A stretch of DNA of 64,000 bases from Flavipsychrobacter stenotrophus (lineage in GTDB: Bacteria; Bacteroidota; Bacteroidia; Chitinophagales; Chitinophagaceae), in NCBI RefSeq assembly GCF_002954265.1, contig NZ_PPSL01000005.1, positions 344,013 to 408,012 on the forward strand, in the 5' to 3' direction. A program made the position numbers and the translations under genes. Under the pieces are notes generated by a model. The model was not told the DNA's origin. It did not search any database and was given only the letters and a program-made list of their open reading frames with translations. This document shows, one piece after another, positions 29,057-35,765 of the stretch (the first letter of the stretch is position 1; each line of letters opens with the position of its first letter).

Positions 29057-31012
29057 TTATTCATTTCCCTGCGGGAGGTCAAATTCTATAAACACCGAAG
29101 TTCCCTTGCCATATTCTGACTGTATAATGATCCTCCCGTCGAGACTACTTACCCTTGTTTGCAAATTATACAAGCCAATGCCTGTTGTTACGTTGTCCTT
29201 ATCAAAGCCCACGCCGTTATCCTCAACTGTTACCGACAGCACATTATCATTCAGCATTAGTTGTACCAATACCTCTGTGGCTTTTGCATGCTGCAAAATA
29301 TTCTTTACCAGCTCCTGCACTATCCTGTATACGTTCAACTTAAAATTCTCTGAAAGGCTATCGAAAGCCCCGTAACTCTGGAAGTCCATTCTCAGCCCAC
29401 CACCTTCCTGTATATTATCACAATACACTCTTAATGCCTCGGGCAAGCTTTGTTTTAACAATACTTCGGGCATAAGATTATGTGCAGTTTTTCTTATTTC
29501 ATCGCCCATCTGCCCAAGTATGTCTATAGCTATACGATAATCGGGCGTTCCGCCTCCCTGCCCACCGTCATCCCCCATAGCGCTAAACCGCATCATTGCA
29601 GCACTTAGCATTCCACCTATGCCATCATGCAATTCACGGGCTATACGGGTGCGCTCATTATCTTCGCTATGTACAGCGGCCTTCAGCACCTCTATTTTAT
29701 GCTCCTGCTCCAGCAGCCTTATTTGCTCAGACTGCAATTGTCGCCGCTGCATCGATATCCGGTAGAAACCTACCGACAGTAACAGTATAACCAAAACACC
29801 ACTACAGGCAATTGCCATCCATATACGCTGATTGTTTATTTTGTTTTGCTGTAGTGCTATTTGCTTATCTTTTTCAGCCGTTTTAAAGTTGATATCGAGT
29901 TGGTTAATTTCTTTTGCCTTTTCAGCATTCATCAGGGTGTCCTTCAACGCAATGAGCGTGTCCATACAATCCAATGCCTTCTTGTATTCTTTGGTATCCT
30001 TATACAATTTAGCAAGAGTGAAGTAGCCCAGCTCCTGTTGATCTTTCCGGCTGGCCAGTGCATCCTCATTTAGCGTGGATAACAATAGTGCTTCAGCTTC
30101 AGGATATTTTTTCAGATTCCGGTATGCCTCTGCCAGGCTAAACTTGGCTGCTACAGCTATGTAAGCAAATTTATCTTTCGCTAATTCTATAGCCTTTATG
30201 CAATATGCTGCTGCTTTTTCATACTCCCCCTTCTGCACAAAAACATCGCCAAGGTTGGTGAGTGCAAGTGCCTGGAAGCGTGGTTTTTTATTGTTCTTTT
30301 TTACGTCCATGCTATCGGCAATATTTAACACCTGCATGTAGTAATAAACAGCACTGTCGGGCTTTTGCTGCAAGTAGTAGTTACCCTTGTTTATGAGTAT
30401 ACCTGCCAGCAGCGTATTGCCTATTTCCCGCGGCATGCGTATCTGCCTTGCCAGTTCCTCACCTTTATTCAGGTAATATAGCTTTTTATCGTTCTGTCCC
30501 ATCCGCCCGTTGAGGCTGGCTATATTGCCATATATGGTAATAGCAGCCCTCCGGGCATTGCTATCCATATGATGTATCTCACCCAAGGCTTTGAAGTACG
30601 CAGCCGATGCCTCTGGGTAGTTGCCCTGCATTAATGCGATTACCCCAAACAGATTATGCGTAAAAGCCAGCTGACTTTCGTCACCTGCAAGTTGTGCATA
30701 GGGCAATGCGCGTGTAGCATAATCTGTAGCCTGCTCATACTTACCAATATCGCTGTATTTAGACCCTATAGCTACCAACGACTGCACCGCACCCAGGTAG
30801 TACTTTTTATCAATGCTCAGTTTTGCAGCTTCTTCAAGTCTCTTAATACTGCTATCGGGATTTTGCTGTTGTTGAGCAGCCCGAAGCAATGCTACTACCG
30901 CTGTGGTATCTGATTTTGTGACCGTACTGTTTTGCGCCAATACCGGTGAGCAAAGGCACAAAAAGAGAAGCACAAACGGCACATATTGCCTTGCAGTTAA
31001 TAATACAGACAT
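29057..31012 (-). CDS. TPR-containing sensor histidine kinase (HisKA_3)
   Basis: A 651-residue sensor: signal peptide to about residue 26, periplasmic tetratricopeptide repeats to about 370, a coiled stretch, one membrane segment (IWMAIACSGVLVILLLSVGF, ~395-415), then the NarL-type dimerisation domain with phospho-His in ERTRIARELHDGIGGM and an ATPase domain with ELVKNILQHAKAT (N box) and EDNGVGFD (G1). This layout is typical of Bacteroidota sensor kinases paired with LuxR regulators; the partner is the next gene. The signal sensed by the TPR part is unknown. Confidence 0.94.
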   Translation of the reverse strand: MSVLLTARQYVPFVLLFLCLCSPVLAQNSTVTKSDTTAVVALLRAAQQQQNPDSSIKRLEEAAKLSIDKKYYLGAVQSLVAIGSKYSDIGKYEQATDYATRALPYAQLAGDESQLAFTHNLFGVIALMQGNYPEASAAYFKALGEIHHMDSNARRAAITIYGNIASLNGRMGQNDKKLYYLNKGEELARQIRMPREIGNTLLAGILINKGNYYLQQKPDSAVYYYMQVLNIADSMDVKKNNKKPRFQALALTNLGDVFVQKGEYEKAAAYCIKAIELAKDKFAYIAVAAKFSLAEAYRNLKKYPEAEALLLSTLNEDALASRKDQQELGYFTLAKLYKDTKEYKKALDCMDTLIALKDTLMNAEKAKEINQLDINFKTAEKDKQIALQQNKINNQRIWMAIACSGVLVILLLSVGFYRISMQRRQLQSEQIRLLEQEHKIEVLKAAVHSEDNERTRIARELHDGIGGMLSAAMMRFSAMGDDGGQGGGTPDYRIAIDILGQMGDEIRKTAHNLMPEVLLKQSLPEALRVYCDNIQEGGGLRMDFQSYGAFDSLSENFKLNVYRIVQELVKNILQHAKATEVLVQLMLNDNVLSVTVEDNGVGFDKDNVTTGIGLYNLQTRVSSLDGRIIIQSEYGKGTSVFIEFDLPQGNE

Positions 31013-31155
31013 GATTCTACAGTTCAGCTGTAATATTACCTAAACAACAGCATTTTCATTAGGTATTTATACCTATTTACAGATAGGGTATTATTGCGCA
31101 ATGCCACCGCAATACAGGTTCATAATTTTACAGTACACTTAAAATATACTGAATC

Positions 31156-32784
31156 ATGAAAAAGACAACCTTATTGATAGCGGCGATTATCGCGCTTTCT
31201 TTTATTTCCTCCGATCTGTTTGCCCGCGACTGGAAATGGGGCGCGGCAAGCCAGTCGGAAGGCAGCTTTCTGAATGCAGGTCTGATAGTTGCAGACCACA
31301 AAGGCAACACTTATGCTACCGGTATTCTTGTACCCATTACTGTGCCGTGGGATATGATCCATTGCGATTTTGGGCCTTATAGTATATCGGGGGGCGGCAT
31401 GGTAGTAACCAGCACAGACTCGATCGGCAATTTCAGGTGGGTGCTAAAATCAAGGCAGGGGCAGATACACGCCCTGGCAATTGATAGCGCAAGCAACATC
31501 TATATCTTCGGCCATTGCTCCGGCAATATTGTGATCGGTAATGACTCTATGGTGAGCAACCTTATTTCATCGAATGCCTTTTGCGCCAAGATAACATCTG
31601 CCGGCACAGTACGTTGGATCAAAAGAATCGCAGATACTGCATTTGCATTTTACGGTGGTGTAGACAAAGCAGGAAATGTATATGTAGGCGGGCAATACCG
31701 CTCACCAGCTGTTACCATAGGGAGCACTACCCTTACTAACAGTGGCCTGTATGGCACCTACGATATGTTCCTGGCCAAGCTGGATTCTAACGGTAACAAC
31801 ATCTGGGCAAAGAATATTGACGGAGACTCTACTGATAACATACTGGGCATGGCAGTTAGCGATTCAGGTAATATCTATATTGGCGGAGACTATAAGTCGC
31901 CCACCCTGCAATTAGATGCAGCAACCCTGGCATTACCTGCCGGTGAAACGCGGAGCCACCTCTTTATAGCCAAGTACAACACATCAGGCAACTCGGTATG
32001 GGCGAGAGACATACCAACACGTAGTGTAAAGTTCCTCAACTCAATGACCCTGGATAATTACGAGAATGTATACCTGACGGGAGGATATACGGGCAATATT
32101 ATTTTTAATAATGATTCGCTGCCCGACAACAACTCGGCAATAGTGCATATGTACGTGGCCAGTTATAATATGAACGGTGCTACACGCTGGGCTACCAGTG
32201 TAGTGAACGATAAATATGTGCAGGCATGGGCAGTAACAACCGACTTGTCGGGTAATGTATGGGTAGGTGGTGCGTCTACATACCCGGCATGGGGCCACCC
32301 AATGTATATCTTCAGGTTCGACACTGCAGGTAATTTTACAGACAGTACGTTTATTAATGATGGTGGTAATGACAATAGTGGTCTGGCAGTAGACAACAAT
32401 AACAACCTGTATATCTGCGCCGATTTTTTATCTTCTCCCTTCTATATAGCTCACGATACGCTTACTCTTGCACCCAATGCATATGGCGCTATGTTTATAG
32501 GCAGGTATAATTATGAGGCGTCGCAGGTATCGGTGGTTAATGTTGAATATCATACCGACAATACCAGGATATTCCCCAATCCGGCGGGTAGTGAACTGAC
32601 AATAGAAACAAACACTGAAGTATACAGCGCATATACCATTACTAATGCAATTGGGCAAATGCTCGTAAGGCGGCAACTCAGTAATGCACACACCAATGTA
32701 GACGTAAGTGCATTGCCCCTGGGAGTATATTACCTCTCCCTCACGGGCAAAAGCAGCCGTGTACAGATATTCTCTAAGATGTAA
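31156..32784 (+). CDS. secreted SBBP-like beta-propeller protein with T9SS type A sorting domain
   Basis: A 542-residue secreted protein. It has a signal peptide (TLLIAAIIALSFISSDLFAR) and repeated beta-propeller blades of the type FxAKxxxxGxxxWAKxIxxxxxxxxxxxVDxxGNVYVGG (for example GVDKAGNVYVGGQYR and AVSDSGNIYIGGDY). The C-terminal type A sorting domain runs from NTRIFPNPAGSELTIETN to the end. It should be passed through the T9SS and retained at the surface or released. It is divergent from the TPR kinase gene; a hairpin terminator follows. The ligand or partner is unknown. Confidence 0.9.
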   Translation: MKKTTLLIAAIIALSFISSDLFARDWKWGAASQSEGSFLNAGLIVADHKGNTYATGILVPITVPWDMIHCDFGPYSISGGGMVVTSTDSIGNFRWVLKSRQGQIHALAIDSASNIYIFGHCSGNIVIGNDSMVSNLISSNAFCAKITSAGTVRWIKRIADTAFAFYGGVDKAGNVYVGGQYRSPAVTIGSTTLTNSGLYGTYDMFLAKLDSNGNNIWAKNIDGDSTDNILGMAVSDSGNIYIGGDYKSPTLQLDAATLALPAGETRSHLFIAKYNTSGNSVWARDIPTRSVKFLNSMTLDNYENVYLTGGYTGNIIFNNDSLPDNNSAIVHMYVASYNMNGATRWATSVVNDKYVQAWAVTTDLSGNVWVGGASTYPAWGHPMYIFRFDTAGNFTDSTFINDGGNDNSGLAVDNNNNLYICADFLSSPFYIAHDTLTLAPNAYGAMFIGRYNYEASQVSVVNVEYHTDNTRIFPNPAGSELTIETNTEVYSAYTITNAIGQMLVRRQLSNAHTNVDVSALPLGVYYLSLTGKSSRVQIFSKM

Positions 32785-32802
32785 CCTATAACCATACATG
32801 GT

Positions 32803-32844
32803 TCAAAAAGTGCCCGCATTGATACTGTCGGGCACTTTTTTTCC
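32803..32844 (+). terminator. terminator of propeller protein gene
   Basis: AAAAAGTGCCCG and CGGGCACTTTTTTT form a 12-base-pair stem with T-tract, 20 bases after the stop. Confidence 0.9.
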
Positions 32845-32906
32845 TTATTACATTTTGGGTACCTGCTTAAAGCCCCAATCAGATGTTCTTCTTATTTTTA
32901 CAATTA

Positions 32907-34043
32907 ATGAAATGCATACGCGCTACATTACTATTAATTTTTATGCTGCATACTTCTTTTGCCCAACCGGTATTGCCAGACAGGGCTGCGGATAGCATTG
33001 CTTTAGCCATACCGGCAGCTTCTACTAAAACTATAACGGGCATAGCTAAATATATCAATGTTCACTTCGCTACAGATGAAGAAAAAGTGCGTGCCGCCTT
33101 TATATGGGTAGCCTCCACATTCAGCTACGATGTGCCTAATATGGTTAAGCAGGACATCAAACAAACACCCCAGAGTAAGATAAGCAAGGCACTAGCCACG
33201 CACAGTAGCGTTTGCGAACACTATGCACTGGTATTTAATGAGGTGTGCAACACCATGGGCATAACATCTTATGTTGTTACAGGCTGCACCCGCAAGAACG
33301 GATCAGCCAGCGTTCTTCCCCATGCCTGGTGCTGTGCAAAAGTGGATGGCAAGTGGCAGCTATATGACCCTACATGGGCATCGGGTTATGTACAAGACGG
33401 CAAGTTTGTACGGAAGATCAATGACGCATTTTATAAAGTAGATCCTTATAAAATGATAGCTACCCACATGCCTTTCGACCCGATGTGGGAGCTGCTGAAA
33501 TACCCAATAACTAACCAGGATCTTTTAGACAGTATGGTTACTGAAGGTACATACAAAGTAATTTTCAACTTTGAAGATTCCATAGCAACCTGGCAACACC
33601 AGACCGAAGAGCAAAGACTATTGGCGCTTGCATGCAGAATGGAAAGTAGCGGGCTGACATCGTCTATGATCACCGACGAATACAATCGAACGAAGATGAA
33701 TCTTGCGTACATCAACTCCCAGAAATACAACGCATCGGTAAATGAATTTAACAAGGCTGTGCAATTCCTCAATACGTTTATTACATACCGCAATCATCAG
33801 TTCATTCCTGCTAAACCCGACAATGCCATACTGGCTATGCTGGACTCTACAGAAAAGCAATTAACGCTGGCACTCGCAAAAATAGCTGATGTAAGAATGG
33901 AAGGCAATATTGACGCTAAAGTATTAGGCGACTATGAAAAACTGAGAACAGACTTTATAGCAAAGCTGGATGCTCAAAAGTCATTTCTTACACATTACAT
34001 GGCACGTGATATTGCCAACAGGAAGTTGATGTTTGAGGAATAG
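32907..34043 (+). CDS. secreted transglutaminase-like (papain-fold) protein
   Basis: Starting at ATG 32907, which opens a signal peptide (MKCIRATLLLIFMLHTSFA then Q), the protein is 378 residues long. A transglutaminase-core triad can be read: Cys in HSSVCEHYALVFNEVC (~102), His in VLPHAWCCAKVDGKW (~139) and Asp in YDPTWASGYV (~154). The C-terminal half is helical and unrecognised. Related bacterial proteins are often peptidases or structural domains rather than crosslinking enzymes. ATG 32883 is an alternative start but would disturb the signal peptide. Confidence 0.85.
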   Translation: MKCIRATLLLIFMLHTSFAQPVLPDRAADSIALAIPAASTKTITGIAKYINVHFATDEEKVRAAFIWVASTFSYDVPNMVKQDIKQTPQSKISKALATHSSVCEHYALVFNEVCNTMGITSYVVTGCTRKNGSASVLPHAWCCAKVDGKWQLYDPTWASGYVQDGKFVRKINDAFYKVDPYKMIATHMPFDPMWELLKYPITNQDLLDSMVTEGTYKVIFNFEDSIATWQHQTEEQRLLALACRMESSGLTSSMITDEYNRTKMNLAYINSQKYNASVNEFNKAVQFLNTFITYRNHQFIPAKPDNAILAMLDSTEKQLTLALAKIADVRMEGNIDAKVLGDYEKLRTDFIAKLDAQKSFLTHYMARDIANRKLMFEE

Positions 34044-34051
34044 TAAAAGAG

Positions 34052-34564
34052 TTATCTATACAGAATAAAAATATCCTCCTCGGCTGCAAGCTGGTAGATC
34101 ACATCCTGAGCAGGCACATTGACAAGGGAATCATTAATGTAATAAGAGAACCCATTGATACATTTTACCCCGTCCATCACTTTATCATTAGCCATTTTTT
34201 CAGTTTTCGGATGCCTTGTAATATTACGGATCTTGAATTGTTTACCAGAAGGATAGAAGGTTATTATCCAGTCGCGCTCATCGAATACAGCACTCAGGTA
34301 AGGAGCGCCTATGCGAATAAGGCTTTGCTTAAATGTATCAGTACCTCCTGTATTCAGCACTAGAGAATCGAGAGTTGTAAAGTTTGTTCCGGACTTGTAT
34401 GCGGAGAGTGTAAGCGCTGTGTACGCCATCTTTACAGAGGTGTCTCCTGTACCCAGCATAAGGTATACGTCTGGCCTGTTAATGCAATTTACCTTTTGCG
34501 TTTGGTTGCAACTGGTCAAAAGGACCAATGATAGAACAATTAAATATCCGGTAGTTTTGATCAT
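34052..34564 (-). CDS. small lipoprotein of unknown function
   Basis: A 170-residue protein with a lipoprotein leader (YLIVLSLVLLTSC, lipobox LTSC, Cys ~19). The mature part contains an alternating polar/hydrophobic pattern (YLSAVFDERDWIITFYPSGK) suggesting a beta-sandwich, with no recognised family. It converges with the transglutaminase-like gene, with eight bases between the stops. Confidence 0.7.
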   Translation of the reverse strand: MIKTTGYLIVLSLVLLTSCNQTQKVNCINRPDVYLMLGTGDTSVKMAYTALTLSAYKSGTNFTTLDSLVLNTGGTDTFKQSLIRIGAPYLSAVFDERDWIITFYPSGKQFKIRNITRHPKTEKMANDKVMDGVKCINGFSYYINDSLVNVPAQDVIYQLAAEEDIFILYR

Positions 34565-34607
34565 AGGAATTGTTTGAGCGGGGTGGATGCAAATACTAAA
34601 GCTTACC

Positions 34608-34781
34608 CTATATTTTTATTGCCTTGAAAATGATGTTGTGAACAGAGATAATGAGGATAATGGCAATAATCAAAAATGAAGGGTGTTCCTTCATGATATC
34701 AAAATAACGAGATGCCAATGTGAGCAGCAAGAAACAAATAAGTACAGAAGACGTATAGATGATTTTGCTGCGTTGAGACAT
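34608..34781 (-). CDS. small membrane protein (57 residues)
   Basis: A short frame, ATG at 34781 to TAG at 34608. The product has a basic start (MSQRSKIIY) and two hydrophobic segments, TSSVLICFLLLTLASRYF and PSFLIIAIILIISVHNIIF, separated by a short polar turn DIMKEH, and ends FKAIKI. The composition and topology look like a genuine small double-pass membrane protein. It lies 43 bases upstream of the lipoprotein gene on the same strand and may be its operon partner. No family recognised. Confidence 0.55.
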   Translation of the reverse strand: MSQRSKIIYTSSVLICFLLLTLASRYFDIMKEHPSFLIIAIILIISVHNIIFKAIKI

Positions 34782-34886
34782 AGAGGCACTTTAGACTAAA
34801 GATAATATTAAACGTCCAGATCTCAGGCAGAATAAACTGGGCATTTCAGTAGACACCTTGACCAAACATTTACAACAATTCAAAGA

Positions 34887-34943
34887 AAATTCCATAAAAT
34901 GAAAAAAGCCTTACACAATGTGTAAGGCTTTAGTGGAAGCACA
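34887..34943. repeat. direct repeat copy B (tRNA 3' end + terminator + start codon)
   Basis: 57 bases that match 35262-35317 except for one extra A. On the minus strand it reads tRNA acceptor 3' end, terminator hairpin, then ATGGAATTT. In copy A those nine bases are the first codons of the GIY-YIG gene; here they lead into unrelated sequence. Confidence 0.92.
34899..34932 (-). terminator. terminator hairpin, downstream copy
   Basis: AAAGCCTTACACATTGTGTAAGGCTTT followed by T-tract on the minus strand; identical to the terminator after the intact tRNA-Val genes. Confidence 0.85.
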
Positions 34944-35030
34944 ACTTGCCCCGACCTTCTCGGGGCGGGTTCGAACCGCGGACCCTCCCGACTAATGGTC
35001 GGGATGCTCTGAACCAGCTGAGCTATGCTT
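34934..35030 (-). pseudogene. tRNA-Val-like remnant with hairpin insertions, overlapping GIY-YIG end
   Basis: A degenerate copy of the neighbouring tRNA-Val. The D arm, variable region and T loop (GGTTCGAAC) are kept. The first two acceptor bases GG are TT. The anticodon arm is replaced by CCCGACCATTAGTCGGG. About 22 bases forming another hairpin (CCCCGA...TCGGGG) are inserted in the 3' strand of the T stem. The loop would lack U33, so it cannot be a normal tRNA. The TAG in the loop is the stop codon of the GIY-YIG gene. Confidence 0.85.
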
Positions 35031-35270
35031 AAATATTAATGATTCGATCATTTTCCTGCTCTTCCACGCTTTGATTTCCATTTCACGACGGTATGCATCA
35101 GTTTTGGAAGCATACTTTTCGGTGTATTTCAATAGCCATGGCACACCGCTCTTAGTAGCTGTACTTCGTCCCCCGTTATGTCGCATTAGTCTATCGTCCA
35201 TATTTCCTGTGTGGCCGATGTAATACTTATCTGTCTTAAACGAATACAAAATGTAAACTGTAAATTCCAT
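34992..35270 (-). CDS. GIY-YIG nuclease family protein between tRNA repeats
   Basis: A 92-residue single-domain GIY-YIG (URI/YhbQ-like) protein: VYILYSFKTDKYYIGHTGNM, with conserved Arg in DDRLMRHN and Glu in YRREMEIKAWKSRK. The domain is complete by about residue 80. The last 12 residues (KHSSAGSEHPDH) and the stop are read from a tRNA-like remnant. The ATG lies five bases after the T-run of the upstream tRNA terminator and inside direct repeat A. So it has no room for a normal promoter unless tRNA read-through or a promoter inside the tRNA/terminator drives it. Small GIY-YIG proteins of this type are often multicopy in Bacteroidota; activity is unproven. Confidence 0.88.
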   Translation of the reverse strand: MEFTVYILYSFKTDKYYIGHTGNMDDRLMRHNGGRSTATKSGVPWLLKYTEKYASKTDAYRREMEIKAWKSRKMIESLIFKHSSAGSEHPDH

Positions 35271-35317
35271 AAATGAAAAAAGCCTTACACAATGTGTAAG
35301 GCTTTAGTGGAAGCACA
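35262..35317. repeat. direct repeat copy A
   Basis: 56 bases matching 34887-34943 with one base missing. It covers the 3' acceptor end of the second intact tRNA-Val, its terminator, and the first three codons of the GIY-YIG gene. The period between copies, 375 bases, defines a unit of GIY-YIG gene plus tRNA remnant plus terminator. Confidence 0.92.
35274..35306 (-). terminator. terminator of tRNA-Val genes
   Basis: AAAGCCTTACACATTGTGTAAGGCTTTTTT on the minus strand begins two bases after the tRNA 3' end. Confidence 0.88.
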
Positions 35318-35382
35318 CGGGTTCGAACCGCGGACCCTCTGCTTGTAAGGCAGATGCTCTGAACCAGCTGAGCTATGCTTCC
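35308..35382 (-). tRNA. tRNA-Val (anticodon UAC)
   Basis: A 75-base cloverleaf: acceptor GGAAGCA/TGCTTCC, D stem GCTC/GAGC, anticodon stem TCTGC/GCAGA with loop CTTACAA (U33, anticodon TAC), T loop TTCGAAC, discriminator A, CCA not encoded. Sequence identical to the copy at 35421-35495. Confidence 0.96.
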
Positions 35383-35420
35383 GAAAATTAAAAAGAACTA
35401 AACCCATAAAGGGTAATGAG

Positions 35421-35495
35421 TGGAAGCACACGGGTTCGAACCGCGGACCCTCTGCTTGTAAGGCAGATGCTCTGAACCAGCTGAGCTATGCTTCC
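35421..35495 (-). tRNA. tRNA-Val (anticodon UAC)
   Basis: Identical in sequence to the tRNA at 35308-35382, with 38 bases between them. All arms pair and the anticodon loop is CTTACAA. The two copies are probably co-transcribed. Confidence 0.96.
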
Positions 35496-35510
35496 GTTTT
35501 ATTGTTTTGG

Positions 35511-35575
35511 TCTTTAGAACCGCTGACGCTCCCGACTGTAGTCGGGATGCTCTGAACCAGCTGAGCTATGCTTCC
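35511..35575 (-). pseudogene. truncated tRNA-Val-like remnant
   Basis: The 5' half matches tRNA-Val exactly (GGAAGCATAGCTCAGCTGG and the D arm to GAGCAT). The anticodon arm is replaced by TCCCGACTACAGTCGGGA, one base longer than normal, with a stable palindromic stem. The T arm is diverged (CAGCGGTTCTAAAG) and no 3' acceptor strand is present. It is the first element of the array on the minus strand and cannot make a functional tRNA. Confidence 0.8.
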
Positions 35576-35698
35576 ATTTTCTTAAGAACTACCCCTTATT
35601 GTTTCTAAGGGAGTGCAAAGATAAGTGGTGATTTCAATAACACAAAATCTTTTTGAACTATTTTTTATTACTATATTTTACCATTGTGCATATACAAA

Positions 35699-35736
35699 TC
35701 AAAAAAGCCACCTGTTTTGCAACAGGTGGCTTTCTC
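35699..35736 (-). terminator. terminator of rpsA
   Basis: AAAGCCACCTGTT/AACAGGTGGCTTT stem with TTTTGA on the minus strand, 30 bases after the rpsA stop. Confidence 0.9.
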
Positions 35737-35765
35737 TATTAGTTAACTGATCTAAATGCTATTGC

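Noticed and set aside
34934..35030. tRNA-Asn (anticodon AUU) reading of the tRNA-like remnant
   Set aside because: Loop lacks U33, acceptor stem is mismatched at its first two pairs and the T stem is interrupted by a 22-base hairpin; not a functional tRNA.
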